Source: Kordiimonadaceae bacterium
GTDB lineage: Bacteria > Pseudomonadota > Alphaproteobacteria > Sphingomonadales > Kordiimonadaceae
Length of the DNA stretch: 64,000 bases
Assembly: GCA_017640725.1 (NCBI GenBank)
Contig: JAEPQB010000001.1
Span: 868,001 to 932,000 of the forward strand
Reading direction: 5' to 3'
Shown: in pieces, positions 1 through 9,082 of the stretch
Layout of the letters: the number at the start of each line of letters is the position of its first letter
Position numbering within the stretch: the stretch's first letter is position 1
Translations under genes and position numbers: made by a program
Notes under the pieces: model-generated
Told to the model about the DNA's origin: nothing
What the model saw: the letters and a program-made list of their open reading frames with translations, nothing else
The model's database searches: none

Positions 1-1
1 G

Positions 2-199
2 GCGGATTTGACGCTCGACCAGATGCAATCTATTGAGCCAAAAATCACCTCGGCGATTTTTGACGTATTGAGCGTTGAAGCATCGGTCGCGAGCCGGACA
101 TCGTTTGGCGGCACAGCACCTGAAAATGTGCGCGCGCAAATTTCAGCTGCCAGAAAAAAATTGGATGATTTGGAGAAATTATCCGTTACGGAGTCGTAA
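2..199 (+). CDS. argH: Argininosuccinate lyase, C-terminal end (partial)
   Basis: The last 65 codons of argininosuccinate lyase, the final enzyme of arginine synthesis (argininosuccinate to arginine plus fumarate, cytosolic). The reading frame is open from the left edge. The tail shows the family's conserved C-terminal stretch [16 protein letters not shown] followed by a helix ending in a basic/acidic mix. The start lies outside the window. Its stop overlaps the ATG of the next small lipoprotein gene, and lysA follows; the order argH, small lipoprotein, lysA is common in proteobacteria. Identification rests on a short but highly characteristic segment. Confidence 0.9.
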   Translation, partial: ADLTLDQMQSIEPKITSAIFDVLSVEASVASRTSFGGTAPENVRAQISAARKKLDDLEKLSVTES

Positions 200-327
200 T
201 GATGAACATGACAAAAATTTTGCTTGGGTTTTCGCTTCTTTTCGCCGTCGCGGCGTGCGGAAAAAAAGGTGACGTGAAGCCACCAAGCCGAGCCGCCCTT
301 TTTTCGTCCGTTTCCGTAAATTTTTAG
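199..327 (+). CDS. lptM: LptM-like small lipoprotein (42 aa)
   Basis: A 42-residue predicted lipoprotein. The ATG at 199 shares its A with the argH stop; a second ATG follows at 202. The N-terminus has one Lys (position 6), a hydrophobic stretch and a lipobox VAAC with the acceptor Cys at 20, followed by GKKGD and then PP. This matches the LptM (YifL) pattern of a Cys followed by G-x-K-G and prolines. In Escherichia coli LptM helps the outer-membrane LPS translocon LptDE to mature; that role is taken from the family. Position between argH and lysA is the usual one. Too short for many gene finders. Confidence 0.8.
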   Translation: MMNMTKILLGFSLLFAVAACGKKGDVKPPSRAALFSSVSVNF

Positions 328-344
328 ACCGTTAGGCACCTTTT

Positions 345-1622
345 ATGGATCATTTTTCATACAAAAACGGCGAGATGCACGCTGAAGACGTACCTTTGTC
401 GCGCATTGCCACCGAAGTGGGCACGCCGGTTTATGTTTATTCAACCGCCACACTGCAGCGCCATTTCCGTGTGTTTTCAGACGCGTTCTCCGGCCTGAAT
501 GCGCTGGTGTGTTTTGCAGTGAAAGCCAACAGCAATCAGGCGGTTCTATCAACCCTCGCCCGCGAAGGCGCAGGCGCCGATGTGGTGTCTGTCGGTGAGC
601 TGGAGCGTGCGCTCAGGGCCGGCATTCCAGCCGACCGCATTGTTTTTTCAGGGGTTGGCAAGAAACCGTCTGAAATGCGCCGGGCACTGGAGGCTGGCAT
701 CAAACAGTTCAACGTTGAAAGCGAACCAGAGCTTGAGGCGCTTGATTTGGTTGCCGGCAAAATGGGCGTTATTGCGCCCGTGTCCCTGCGGGTTAATCCG
801 GACGTTGACGCGAAGACCCACCACAAGATCGCGACCGGAAAGTCGGAAAACAAATTCGGCATCGCATGGGACCATGCACCCGAGGTTTATAATAAAATCA
901 AAGAGTTACCAAATGTGCGCGCCACCGGCGTGGATGTGCATATCGGCTCTCAGCTAACTGATCTGGCGCCCTTCAAACTGGCGTTTGAGAAGGTGGTTGG
1001 GCTTGTAAAATCCCTGCGCTCGGCTGGCCACGACATCGAACATATCGACCTGGGTGGCGGCCTTGGTATTCCTTATGACCCGGACGCCGAAACGCCGCCG
1101 CACCCGCTGGCTTACGGCGATATGATCAAATCTGTGCTGGGCGACCTGCCCTGCTCTATCATCCTGGAGCCCGGCCGCCTGATTGCTGGCAATGCGGGCA
1201 TTCTCTTGTCGGAAATGCTCTATGTAAAACAAGGGGAAGACCGCTTGTTTTATATCGTTGATGCGGCCATGAATGACTTGCTTCGCCCCGCCATGTACGA
1301 GGCTTTCCACCATATCAGCCCGGTGACAGAACCGGGCGACAACGCCCAAAACGCGCAGGTTTCTGCCGATTTTGTTGGCCCGGTATGTGAGACGGGTGAC
1401 ACGTTCGCCAAGGCGCGCAAAACTGTGCCCATGTCCCCTGGCGACCTGGTCGCCTTCAAGTCCGCTGGCGCTTATGGTGCCGTGATGGCCTCCACCTACA
1501 ACAGCCGGGAGCTGGTGCCGGAGGTGCTTGTCAAAGGTGCAGAATACGCCGTTGTTCGCGCCCGGCCATCGCTCGATGACATGATTGGGCTGGACAGCGT
1601 GCCTGACTGGCTGTCCGACTAA
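345..1622 (+). CDS. lysA: Diaminopimelate decarboxylase
   Basis: Converts meso-diaminopimelate to L-lysine and CO2 with PLP, the last step of lysine synthesis. The 425-residue length is normal for the family. Fold-type III signatures are in order: the PLP-binding Lys at K60 in AVKAN, HIGSQ at 199-203, a glycine-rich phosphate loop GGGLG near 238, EPGR at 275-278, and CETGD with the catalytic Cys at about 348. The start ATG at 345 comes 17 nt after the lptM-like gene, so the three genes probably form one transcript. Later genes in this window (dapD, dapE) supply its precursor pathway. Confidence 0.97.
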   Translation: MDHFSYKNGEMHAEDVPLSRIATEVGTPVYVYSTATLQRHFRVFSDAFSGLNALVCFAVKANSNQAVLSTLAREGAGADVVSVGELERALRAGIPADRIVFSGVGKKPSEMRRALEAGIKQFNVESEPELEALDLVAGKMGVIAPVSLRVNPDVDAKTHHKIATGKSENKFGIAWDHAPEVYNKIKELPNVRATGVDVHIGSQLTDLAPFKLAFEKVVGLVKSLRSAGHDIEHIDLGGGLGIPYDPDAETPPHPLAYGDMIKSVLGDLPCSIILEPGRLIAGNAGILLSEMLYVKQGEDRLFYIVDAAMNDLLRPAMYEAFHHISPVTEPGDNAQNAQVSADFVGPVCETGDTFAKARKTVPMSPGDLVAFKSAGAYGAVMASTYNSRELVPEVLVKGAEYAVVRARPSLDDMIGLDSVPDWLSD

Positions 1623-1623
1623 A

Positions 1624-2007
1624 CTACTTGAGAGCAGCGCTGGTCGCCGTGCCGTGCAATGCTTTGTTCACGGCAGCTACGAGCTCGTCTTTATTGAACG
1701 GCTTCGAGAGTAATTCTTCAATCAAAACAGAGAGGTTATGGGCACGCTGGCTCTCGTTAGCATAGCCAGTCATAAGGATGATGGGAACGTCCGGCCGCTG
1801 CGAACGCACTTTCAGCGCCAGCGAAATGCCGTCCATAATAGGCATGACAATATCGGTCAGCAAAAGATCGAAATGGTGCTGGTTCATCAGCTCAACCGCC
1901 TGCGCGCCGTCCTTTGCTTCAAGCACGCTGTGCCCTTGCATGGTTAGCACGCGCGAGACGAACTCGCGCACCGTATCTTCATCCTCGGCCAATAAAACCT
2001 GTGCCAC
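1624..2007 (-). CDS. cpdR: CpdR-like single-domain response regulator
   Basis: A 127-residue receiver domain with no output domain. Acidic pocket AEDED at 7-11, phospho-acceptor D52 in TDIVMP, conserved Thr at 80 in LMTGYA, and Lys at 102 in LSKPF. This layout matches CpdR, which in Caulobacter and relatives controls ClpXP-dependent proteolysis of cell-cycle proteins when unphosphorylated. I place the start at the GTG at 2007 because a GGGGGAAG ribosome site sits about 5 nt upstream and the protein then begins MAQVLLAEDE; another GTG at 2031 would add eight residues. It ends one base from the lysA stop on the other strand. Confidence 0.85.
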   Translation of the reverse strand: MAQVLLAEDEDTVREFVSRVLTMQGHSVLEAKDGAQAVELMNQHHFDLLLTDIVMPIMDGISLALKVRSQRPDVPIILMTGYANESQRAHNLSVLIEELLSKPFNKDELVAAVNKALHGTATSAALK

Positions 2008-2096
2008 GGTCACTTCCCCCGGAAAGCCCACTGCACATCAATCATCGACAAGACCCCATATTGCGGGCCCAGCGTAAGAACAGAAAATTTTCAGAC

Positions 2097-2651
2097 TTAT
2101 GCTCGGCCCATTTTGCCGATGAAGGGCAGTTCTCTGTATCGGTAAGCAACATCCATTCCATAACCGATAACAAAGATATCTGGGCACTCAAAACCAACGA
2201 AATCAGGCTTTATTTTAGTGTCACGGCCACCTGATTTGTCAAGCAATACTACGCTGGTGACCGATTGGGCACCAAGCGCCGTGAAATGTTCGTAAGCGAA
2301 TGAGAGCGATCCGCCGTCATCATAAATGTCGTCAATCAACAGAACATCGCGCCCTTTCACATCCAAATTGGAAGCCGCAATCAGCTTCACATCGCCAGAC
2401 GCTTTGTTCTTTTCGGTTTGGATGAAGTCCATTTCCATCACACAGCCACGGATGGACATCGCACGCGATAGGTCAGCTGCGAACATCATGGCGCCGTTCA
2501 TCAAGACCTGGGCAACAGGTTCTTCATCAAACCAGCGCACCAGGCGGGCCGCCAAATCATCTACTTTCGCGACAATTTCGTCGGCGGTGAAAACTGGCTC
2601 CACACCATGGTGGGCGTCACCTGCTTTATTCCAATCGAAAAAGGGGTTCAT
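2097..2651 (-). CDS. hpt: Hypoxanthine phosphoribosyltransferase family protein
   Basis: Purine salvage enzyme: transfers the phosphoribosyl group of PRPP to hypoxanthine or guanine. The protein has 184 residues, typical length. The type I phosphoribosyltransferase PRPP loop is seen at 103-116 as VLLIDDIYDDGGSL, a slight variant of the usual VED-x-x-D-(T/S)-G form. A downstream Lys in LLDKSGG and the DFVGFECPD segment fit purine-ring binding. Its ATG overlaps the stop of the upstream zinc-ribbon gene as ATGA, so the two are translationally coupled. Substrate preference among purines cannot be told from the sequence. Confidence 0.88.
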   Translation of the reverse strand: MNPFFDWNKAGDAHHGVEPVFTADEIVAKVDDLAARLVRWFDEEPVAQVLMNGAMMFAADLSRAMSIRGCVMEMDFIQTEKNKASGDVKLIAASNLDVKGRDVLLIDDIYDDGGSLSFAYEHFTALGAQSVTSVVLLDKSGGRDTKIKPDFVGFECPDIFVIGYGMDVAYRYRELPFIGKMGRA

Positions 2652-3751
2652 ATTTGCGGCGCCCTGTTTTCTGACTGAGTGCCCTCAAGCGGCTTAACTT
2701 CCACGCTGGCCATGCCAGCGGGCGCTGGCCGGGTGGTTTCAAACCTTAATGTGCTGGCGCGTCTCAGCACCAATCCCGGTGGGTCAAAAACCCACTGGTC
2801 AAGTACGCGTCCCCGGGTATCTTTAATGCTGATTTCCACCTTCGGCACGCTGGCGGCCCGTGTACCGGTGTTTTCCAAACGACCTACAATCATCACATGA
2901 TTGACGCCGTCGATGGTTTCTATCCGCATTTGATCCTGAAACAGCCCGGCGCGAACATAAACCTCTGTCTCGGTAATGGGCCTTGTGAGGGGTTCTGCGG
3001 TATCTGGCTGATAAATACTGTCTTCACGCGCTTCAGCAAAAAAATCATAAAGCTGATTGGTTCCTGGATAGGCGCTGGTGACCATCTCCTTCATGAAAAA
3101 CAGTGAAAACAGCACAAAAACGATAAAGGCCAACAATGCTATCCAGCCCGCCGCCAGCAGTTTGCGCTTAAGGGACTGAATTTTGCGCTCTGCCTCACGT
3201 CGCAAATCCCCGCGGCGGCGCGCCAGAATATCATCTTCATCGAAGTCGCCAAAGTCTTCGTCGTCATCAAAGTCTTCGTCTGTGTTCGCGTCGACATCAT
3301 CAGCAGTTGCAAGGTCATCATCTTCGGAAACGCTGTAGCCTTCGCCGCCATCCAGATCATCATCGAAATCATCATCAGAAGCGGGTTCAGGGCCCTCACT
3401 GAAAAGATTGTCTTCAGGGGGTGCTGGGGCAGTGGCGCTTTCTTCTTCGGCAACCGAACGGCGCAGCGCCGCAGCTTGTGCCGCGGCACCCGCATCCATG
3501 TCAACCACTGGCGGTGTGAAGTTTTCTGGGCCTGTTGCAGGCTTTGGCGCAGCGGTTACCGGTGCAGCCGCCCGAGGCGCAGGTTTGGGCGCTGCCGCCG
3601 TTGCAGCGCGCGGCGGTGCTTTCAGTTCGTCCGCCTTCGTAGCATGCCATGCGTTTCCACAGTTGGCACAGCGCACCTTCCGCCCTTCTGGCGGAATAGC
3701 ATTGTCCGGCACTTTGAACTTCGCATCACAAGAAGGACATACCAGGATCAT
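2648..3751 (-). CDS. Zinc-ribbon membrane protein with acidic linker (MJ0042/DUF3426 type)
   Basis: A 367-residue protein of unknown role. It begins with an MJ0042-type zinc ribbon: C5-x2-C8 and C28-x2-C31 in the first 31 residues. A Pro/Ala-rich stretch follows (about 45-110), then an extremely acidic segment (about 114-176) and a basic patch just before one membrane helix (about 199-220). The C-terminal part resembles DUF3426 and should lie in the periplasm. I chose the ATG at 3751 over an upstream GTG at 3772 because it puts the zinc ribbon at the N-terminus. Coupled by ATGA overlap to hpt. Genes of this family often sit next to ftsE in alphaproteobacteria, as here (divergent). Confidence 0.8.
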   Translation of the reverse strand: MILVCPSCDAKFKVPDNAIPPEGRKVRCANCGNAWHATKADELKAPPRAATAAAPKPAPRAAAPVTAAPKPATGPENFTPPVVDMDAGAAAQAAALRRSVAEEESATAPAPPEDNLFSEGPEPASDDDFDDDLDGGEGYSVSEDDDLATADDVDANTDEDFDDDEDFGDFDEDDILARRRGDLRREAERKIQSLKRKLLAAGWIALLAFIVFVLFSLFFMKEMVTSAYPGTNQLYDFFAEAREDSIYQPDTAEPLTRPITETEVYVRAGLFQDQMRIETIDGVNHVMIVGRLENTGTRAASVPKVEISIKDTRGRVLDQWVFDPPGLVLRRASTLRFETTRPAPAGMASVEVKPLEGTQSENRAPQI

Positions 3752-3954
3752 AAGAGGCCCACTCGCTTCCACCGACGTGTTTTATCGCCCATAAAATAGG
3801 GCCCAAAGGTTAACATCGTCTTCACAGCTAACTCTATAAGAGATAGAGGGAAAAATACAAGTGGAGGCTTCACCTTGCCCACAAACTTTGCATTGGCTGG
3901 ACGTGATGACCGGCTTATGTAAAGGTGCGTTGATTATTAGTCAGGCCAGCCAGT

Positions 3955-4629
3955 ATGATCACTTTTGAAAATGTCGGCATGCGATACGGCATGGGCGCCG
4001 AAATTCTGCAAGATGTGTCGTTTACGCTTGAAAAAGGCTCATTTCATTTTTTGGTGGGACCGTCTGGCGCGGGCAAAACAACGCTTTTGAAACTTCTGTA
4101 TCTGGCGCACCGCCCCTCAAGGGGGCTCGTGGATTTCTTCGGGAAAGACCTGTCCAGCCTGGGGCGCGATGACCTGCCGCGCCTGCGGCGTCGCATTGGG
4201 GTTGTTTTCCAGGATTTTCGCCTTTTTGATCATCTGACCGCATTCGAGAATGTAGCCCTGCCCCTGCGTATCAAAGGCGCCACCAAAAAACAGGTGCAGG
4301 ACCATGTTGAAGAACTGCTTGCCTGGGTGGGGCTGGAAGAAAGACTGCACGCGAAGCCGGCCACATTGTCCGGTGGTGAAAAACAACGTGTGGCGATTGC
4401 CCGCGCTGTCATTAACAAACCTGACCTGTTGGTCGCGGATGAGCCAACGGGGAACGTGGACCCAGAAATGTCACAGCGGCTGATGCATTTGTTTGTTGAG
4501 CTTAACAAACTCGGCACAACGACGGTTGTGGCAACCCATGACGAAAATCTTGTGTCTGCCATCGGCGCGCCTGTATTTAGCCTGGACAAAGGACAATTGT
4601 CGGTCCGCCCGGACAGAGGACAAAGCTAA
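3955..4629 (+). CDS. ftsE: Cell-division ABC transporter ATP-binding protein FtsE
   Basis: ATPase subunit of the FtsEX complex, which couples the cytosolic division ring to periplasmic peptidoglycan hydrolases. 224 residues. Walker A GPSGAGKT at 35-42, Q-loop near FQDFRL at 86-90, signature LSGGEKQR at 138-145, Walker B ending ADEP at 161-164, and a switch His in ATHD near the C-terminus. The A of ftsX overlaps the last base of the stop codon (TAATG). The roughly 200 nt upstream hold a short 6-bp inverted repeat (CTCTAT/ATAGAG, 3832-3848) that could be a regulatory site, but I cannot assign it. Confidence 0.96.
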   Translation: MITFENVGMRYGMGAEILQDVSFTLEKGSFHFLVGPSGAGKTTLLKLLYLAHRPSRGLVDFFGKDLSSLGRDDLPRLRRRIGVVFQDFRLFDHLTAFENVALPLRIKGATKKQVQDHVEELLAWVGLEERLHAKPATLSGGEKQRVAIARAVINKPDLLVADEPTGNVDPEMSQRLMHLFVELNKLGTTTVVATHDENLVSAIGAPVFSLDKGQLSVRPDRGQS

Positions 4630-5507
4630 TGTGGGGCCGCACGCTTCAGTTTTTGCCTAAATCCAAAGACCGCGAGGGTCTGCTGCCTTGGGTCATCGGC
4701 GTGATGCTGTTTTTGTGTGCGCTCGCGATTGCAAGCGCGGCCGCAATTGGCACCGGCATTGAAAGCTGGAGCCGGGATCTCGCTTCCAACATAACGGTTC
4801 AAGTCGTGGTAGCGGATGCCACAGAGCGGCAAGCTCAAACGGATGCCGCGCTTACGCTATTGCGGGCAACACCCGGCGTTCAGTCAGCCACTGTGCTCGC
4901 GAGCTCGGAAGTTATGGCTCTGGTTTCTCCCTGGCTGGGAGACCTTCCCATCGACGCCAATCTGCCTGTTCCTGCCTTGATTGACGTGGCGCTTGATGGT
5001 GTTACACCTGTTAATACGACGGCTCTTTCAGAACGCTTGGCAATCGCCGCGCCCGGCGCTCAGCTTGACGACCATCAGGCTTGGCTCAGTCAAATTCTGG
5101 ACCTCGCTGCTGTTGTTCAGATTGTGCTGATATCTGTCGTGGGCATGGTGGTGCTGTCCACCGTCGCTATCGTTATCTTCGGTTGCCGGGCCGGGCTTGC
5201 GACCCACGCAGAACCGATCGCCATCATGCACCTGATGGGAGCCGAAGACAGCATGATATGCCGCGCGTTTGACCTGCGCTATCTTGCGCATGGCATCAAG
5301 GGTGGCCTTGTGGGTATTGCCTTTGCGCTTTTGACGTTATGGCTGATCTCGCGCATGGCGACAGAGCTTGGCGAAGGGCTGGTTTCGGCGTTTGCTCCGT
5401 CAACAGATTTCAGTGCCTGGCTCCTGCTGATGCCGGTTTTTGCGGCCCTTCTGACCATGGCAACAGCTCGCATTACTGTGCGCCGAGCCCTCAAGGAAAT
5501 GATGTAG
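4629..5507 (+). CDS. ftsX: Cell-division protein FtsX
   Basis: Inner-membrane partner of FtsE, 292 residues. One membrane helix near residues 20-40, a periplasmic extracellular domain (about 45-155) that in the family contacts hydrolase activators such as EnvC or NlpD, then three more helices in the C-terminal half typical of FtsX-type permeases. It overlaps ftsE by one base, which is the standard coupled arrangement. The identification follows from this pairing and from the four-helix layout; sequence conservation in FtsX itself is low. Confidence 0.93.
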   Translation: MWGRTLQFLPKSKDREGLLPWVIGVMLFLCALAIASAAAIGTGIESWSRDLASNITVQVVVADATERQAQTDAALTLLRATPGVQSATVLASSEVMALVSPWLGDLPIDANLPVPALIDVALDGVTPVNTTALSERLAIAAPGAQLDDHQAWLSQILDLAAVVQIVLISVVGMVVLSTVAIVIFGCRAGLATHAEPIAIMHLMGAEDSMICRAFDLRYLAHGIKGGLVGIAFALLTLWLISRMATELGEGLVSAFAPSTDFSAWLLLMPVFAALLTMATARITVRRALKEMM

Positions 5508-5517
5508 GCAACGGGAT

Positions 5518-6084
5518 ATGGCGAACCAAAGGCCAAAATTCGTTTCCATTGCAGCAAAGATAAGTTTTGTTGTGGTGTCAGTTTGGGTCCTTGGATTTGC
5601 GGTTTTTGCCGGGACAATGCCAGAAGCCCCCGCTGTCGATACCTTGCCTGAAGCGGACGGCATTGTGGTTTTAACTGGCGGCGGTGGTCGGTTGGATGCC
5701 GCTGTTGATTTATTGCAAGCTCAGAAAGGCAAACGGTTGCTGATTTCAGGCGTACATCAAACGGTGCCTGAATCAGATATCGCGAACCTGGTGCAGGCGC
5801 CGCAAACCTTGTTTTCCTGCTGTGTCGACCTGGACCGAAACTCCAGCAACACCATCGACAATGCACTCACAACCGCTGAGTGGGTTGAAAAACATCAATA
5901 TAATTCGATTTATCTGGTCACAGCGGACTATCATATGCAGCGCAGTCAGCTGCTGATTGAAGAAGCGCTGCCAGACTGCGAAATATTGCCGTTCCCGGTT
6001 CACTCGAACCTGTCTGTTCAGGGTCTGGTGATGGAATATGCTAAACTATCCGTCACTTGGTTGCGTTCAATGACCCAGCTATAA
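5518..6084 (+). CDS. YdcF-like (DUF218) protein
   Basis: A 188-residue DUF218 protein with one N-terminal membrane helix (about 13-33) and a soluble domain probably facing the periplasm. Family signatures: ADGIVVLTGGGGR after the helix, KRLLISGVH, a central SSNTIDNA segment, and TADYHMQRS with the conserved Tyr-His-Met-x-Arg. Members include E. coli YdcF, ElyC and SanA, some of which affect peptidoglycan or polyprenyl-lipid balance. No precise function is assigned. It follows ftsX by 10 nt and probably belongs to the same transcript, which fits an envelope role. Confidence 0.85.
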   Translation: MANQRPKFVSIAAKISFVVVSVWVLGFAVFAGTMPEAPAVDTLPEADGIVVLTGGGGRLDAAVDLLQAQKGKRLLISGVHQTVPESDIANLVQAPQTLFSCCVDLDRNSSNTIDNALTTAEWVEKHQYNSIYLVTADYHMQRSQLLIEEALPDCEILPFPVHSNLSVQGLVMEYAKLSVTWLRSMTQL

Positions 6085-6118
6085 CCAGCTTATGTTTTGA
6101 GTTTAAAAGGAAGCCTGC

Positions 6119-7051
6119 ATGTCCCCTATTTTTAAGCTTCGAACCGTAGTGACGACGCTTGTTTTACTGGCGCTCGGCTACGTCGCGCTTTGGTACACAG
6201 TCGGGTTTCGCACGCAAAAAGAGGTGACTGCCACGCTTGCACAGTGGCTGGATAGCGGGATGCAGGTCCGCCATGGTGACATTCGCCTCTCCGGGTTTCC
6301 CTATCGCATTGTCATTGAAATCGAGAACCTGGACGTCAGCACTCGCGCGCGCGGCCTTGCGGTAGAAACCGACCAAATTACTCTTATCTCTCACGTCTGG
6401 ACACCCGATCATTGGGTCGTGCAGTCGGCGGGAAACGATATCTCGCTCGCTGACGGTGCCATTGTTCTTTTTGAAGAATTTTTGCAGGCAAGCTACCGCA
6501 TGCATGACGGCGATAAGTTGGTGGTTAAAATTGACTCTGCTGGGGCCGCGGATGCGCGCATTCGCAGGCCAACCGGTCTGCCGCCGCTAACACAATGGAG
6601 TCTTTTGCTCGGGAAAGATTTTGCCGAAGTGGTTGAAAACGCGGGACTCTATGAAAAGCGCACCTTGGAATTCCGCTTTTTCGCGGACGCTGGCGACAGC
6701 ACATTGGAGTTTACTGGGGGCGTAAGCGGCCCGGGATTGCGTGACTGGACAGTTAGTGAACTTGCCAACTGGCGGGACGAAGGCGGCTTGTTGGCTGTCG
6801 ATGAACTGTCTTGGTCAACAGGGTCCCTGCAACTCAAGGCCGATGGTGACTTAACACTCGACGAAAACTACCGCCCGCTAGGAAGCGCCAACCTGTCAGC
6901 AACAGACTGGCAAACTGCAGCACGCCTGCTATCACAGTTTGGCCTGCGCATATCGCCGAACAGTAGCGCGGAAACGTCCCTGATGCTGCAAAGTGGTCTG
7001 GCGCTGATTGATGGTGCAGAGGTCGCTGAATTAGGCCCTGTTATCAGGTAA
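6119..7051 (+). CDS. DUF2125 domain protein
   Basis: A 310-residue protein with an N-terminal signal anchor (about 7-27) and a large beta-rich region exposed to the periplasm. The stretch VRHGDIRLSGFPYRI near residue 50 is typical of DUF2125, a family found in alphaproteobacteria and of unknown function. ATG at 6119 is preceded by AAGGAAG. The gene follows the YdcF-like gene by 34 nt and ends 13 nt from the tyrA stop on the other strand. Beta-strand repeats of the AsmA/TAM kind suggest contact with lipids, but that is only inference. Confidence 0.78.
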   Translation: MSPIFKLRTVVTTLVLLALGYVALWYTVGFRTQKEVTATLAQWLDSGMQVRHGDIRLSGFPYRIVIEIENLDVSTRARGLAVETDQITLISHVWTPDHWVVQSAGNDISLADGAIVLFEEFLQASYRMHDGDKLVVKIDSAGAADARIRRPTGLPPLTQWSLLLGKDFAEVVENAGLYEKRTLEFRFFADAGDSTLEFTGGVSGPGLRDWTVSELANWRDEGGLLAVDELSWSTGSLQLKADGDLTLDENYRPLGSANLSATDWQTAARLLSQFGLRISPNSSAETSLMLQSGLALIDGAEVAELGPVIR

Positions 7052-7064
7052 AGGCCACCGCCGG

Positions 7065-7991
7065 CTACTCCTCGTGGGGGCGGCCAAAATCAACTTCGTC
7101 TTCATCCTGACCAGCATCGATGATGCGGCGACGGATATCCCGTGTGCGGGTGAAGAGGTCAAACAAAGCGTCCCCATCGCCCCAGCGAATGGCGCGCTGC
7201 AGCGCGGTCAGGTCTTCGTTAAAGCGACCGAGCATCTCGAGCACGGCTTCTTTGTTGTTCAAGAACACGTCCCGCCACATGGTGGGGTCAGACGCTGCGA
7301 TCCGCGTAAAGTCCCTGAAACCACCCGCTGAATATTTGATCACTTCTGAGCGCGTAACCGTCTCCAGATCGTTGGCAGTGCCAACGATATTGTAGGCGAT
7401 CAGGTGAGGCACGTGCGACGTGATGGCCAGTACAAGGTCGTGATGGTCGGCTGTCATCTGCTCGACCGTGCTGCCCAGTCTAGACCAAAAAGCGGCAAGG
7501 GCATTAAGCGCTTCCGGGTCTGCATCCTCGGGCGGCGTTAATATGCACCAACGGCCATCAAACAGTGTTGCAAAACCGGCAGCCGGTCCTGATTGCTCCG
7601 TCCCTGCTACAGGGTGGCCCGGGATGAGATGAATGGTGTCCGGCAAGATTGGCTTTACCGCTGACAGTACACTGGACTTCACAGAGCCAACGTCGGACAC
7701 CGTGGCTCCGGGCTTGAGCGCAGGGGCTGCTGCCGCTGCGACCGACGCCATCGCCCCAACCGGCACGGCCATCAAAACCATATCGGCGTCAGCAACAGCA
7801 ACTGGAATTGAGGGGCTGTAGCTGTCAGCAATGCCCAGGCTCTTTGCTTCGGCGAGCACGTCTTCGTTGGCGTCAGCTATGGCGATATGGTCAGCTGCGC
7901 CATAGTGCCGCGCGGCACGCGCAACAGATGACCCAATCAGTCCTGCCCCGACAATCGTTATTTTCGTATATATCGGGGCAGTGTCACTCAT
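7065..7991 (-). CDS. tyrA: Prephenate/arogenate dehydrogenase
   Basis: Oxidative decarboxylation step of tyrosine synthesis. 308 residues. Rossmann glycine motif VGAGLIGSS at 14-22, an acidic residue D40 at the end of the second strand (favours NAD+ over NADP+), and HPVAGTEQSG at 126-135, the signature of TyrA proteins. No fused chorismate mutase or ACT domain is seen. The start ATG overlaps the hisC stop as ATGA, so the two are coupled. Whether the substrate is prephenate, arogenate or both cannot be decided here; the pairing with an aminotransferase of broad aromatic range fits either route. Confidence 0.92.
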   Translation of the reverse strand: MSDTAPIYTKITIVGAGLIGSSVARAARHYGAADHIAIADANEDVLAEAKSLGIADSYSPSIPVAVADADMVLMAVPVGAMASVAAAAAPALKPGATVSDVGSVKSSVLSAVKPILPDTIHLIPGHPVAGTEQSGPAAGFATLFDGRWCILTPPEDADPEALNALAAFWSRLGSTVEQMTADHHDLVLAITSHVPHLIAYNIVGTANDLETVTRSEVIKYSAGGFRDFTRIAASDPTMWRDVFLNNKEAVLEMLGRFNEDLTALQRAIRWGDGDALFDLFTRTRDIRRRIIDAGQDEDEVDFGRPHEE

Positions 7992-9082
7992 TCAGGCGAT
8001 CCGTTCATAAACTCAGTCAACAGCGCAATAACGGCACGGTTCTGCTCTTCCGTGCCAATGGAAATACGCAGGTGATGCGGCAAGGGCGGCAGGGCGCGGA
8101 CAATAAAGCCAGCTTCCATCAGAAACTTGTTTGCGGATGCGGCATCATTTGACCCGTCTTCCGGGAAACCAACAAGCACGAAATTTGTTTGGCTTGGCAC
8201 CACATCAAGGCCCAGTGCAGACAGGCTTGCTGTCAGCTCATCGCGCCAAACGCGGTTGAACTCAACCGACGCGTCAAGGTGCGCCGTGTCGCGCACTGCT
8301 TCAATGGCGGCGGGCTGTCCGGGAAGGCATACGTTAAATGGCATGCGCACACGGTTGAGGATATCAATCACTTCAGCTGGACCATACGCCCAACCAACGC
8401 GCAAACCGGCCAGTGCATACATTTTGGAGAAAGTGCGGGTCATAATGACATTGCTTGCGCTTTCCACCATTTTTTCACCGGCCTGATAGTCGTCTGCGGT
8501 GACGCATTCGGCGTATGCTGCGTCCAGAACCAGTAGGACATTTTCCGGCAAGCCAGCATGCAGGCGCTCAATTTCCGACCATGGTAGGTAAGCACCCGTT
8601 GGGTTATTGGGGTTGTCAATGAACACAAGTTTTGTGTTCTCGGTCACCGCATTCAAAATACCGTCGACGTCCGCCGCCCAGTTTTTATTGGGCACCACTA
8701 CACCGGTTGCGCCAACCGCCTTGGTTTGCACCGGGTAAACCATGAAGCCATAGCGCGAATAAATCACCTCGTCTCCGGGGCCCGCGTAAGCGTGGATCAG
8801 AAGCGTGAGAATGTCGTCAGAGCCTGCACCGCAAACAATGCGGTCTACGTCCAGGCTGTATACCTCAGCGATGGCAGCGCGGAGCTGTGCCGAATCTGCT
8901 TCGGGGTACCTGAGCATACTGGCCGAAGATTGCTCAAAAGCGGCAATCGCTTTTGGGCTTGGGCCAAACACACATTCATTTGAAGACAGCTTCACTGGCT
9001 CTTTGATGCCATCAACTTTTGCTTTGCCAGGCACATAGGGTGCCATACCTGCAATCCAACTGTGGGCCTTAGGTCCCGACAT
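7988..9082 (-). CDS. hisC: Histidinol-phosphate aminotransferase family
   Basis: PLP aminotransferase of fold type I, 364 residues from the chosen start. DNPNNPTG at 156-163, an Asp/Ala/Tyr segment LDAAYAE near 187-192, and the Schiff-base Lys at 220 in TRTFSK followed by AGLRVGW. Start ATG at 9082 has GGAGAG about 6 nt upstream; an in-frame start further up (9145) lacks one and would add 21 unconserved residues. Coupled to tyrA, so besides histidinol phosphate it probably transaminates aromatic keto acids (phenylpyruvate, hydroxyphenylpyruvate or prephenate), as known for several such HisC proteins. Confidence 0.92.
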   Translation of the reverse strand: MSGPKAHSWIAGMAPYVPGKAKVDGIKEPVKLSSNECVFGPSPKAIAAFEQSSASMLRYPEADSAQLRAAIAEVYSLDVDRIVCGAGSDDILTLLIHAYAGPGDEVIYSRYGFMVYPVQTKAVGATGVVVPNKNWAADVDGILNAVTENTKLVFIDNPNNPTGAYLPWSEIERLHAGLPENVLLVLDAAYAECVTADDYQAGEKMVESASNVIMTRTFSKMYALAGLRVGWAYGPAEVIDILNRVRMPFNVCLPGQPAAIEAVRDTAHLDASVEFNRVWRDELTASLSALGLDVVPSQTNFVLVGFPEDGSNDAASANKFLMEAGFIVRALPPLPHHLRISIGTEEQNRAVIALLTEFMNGSPE

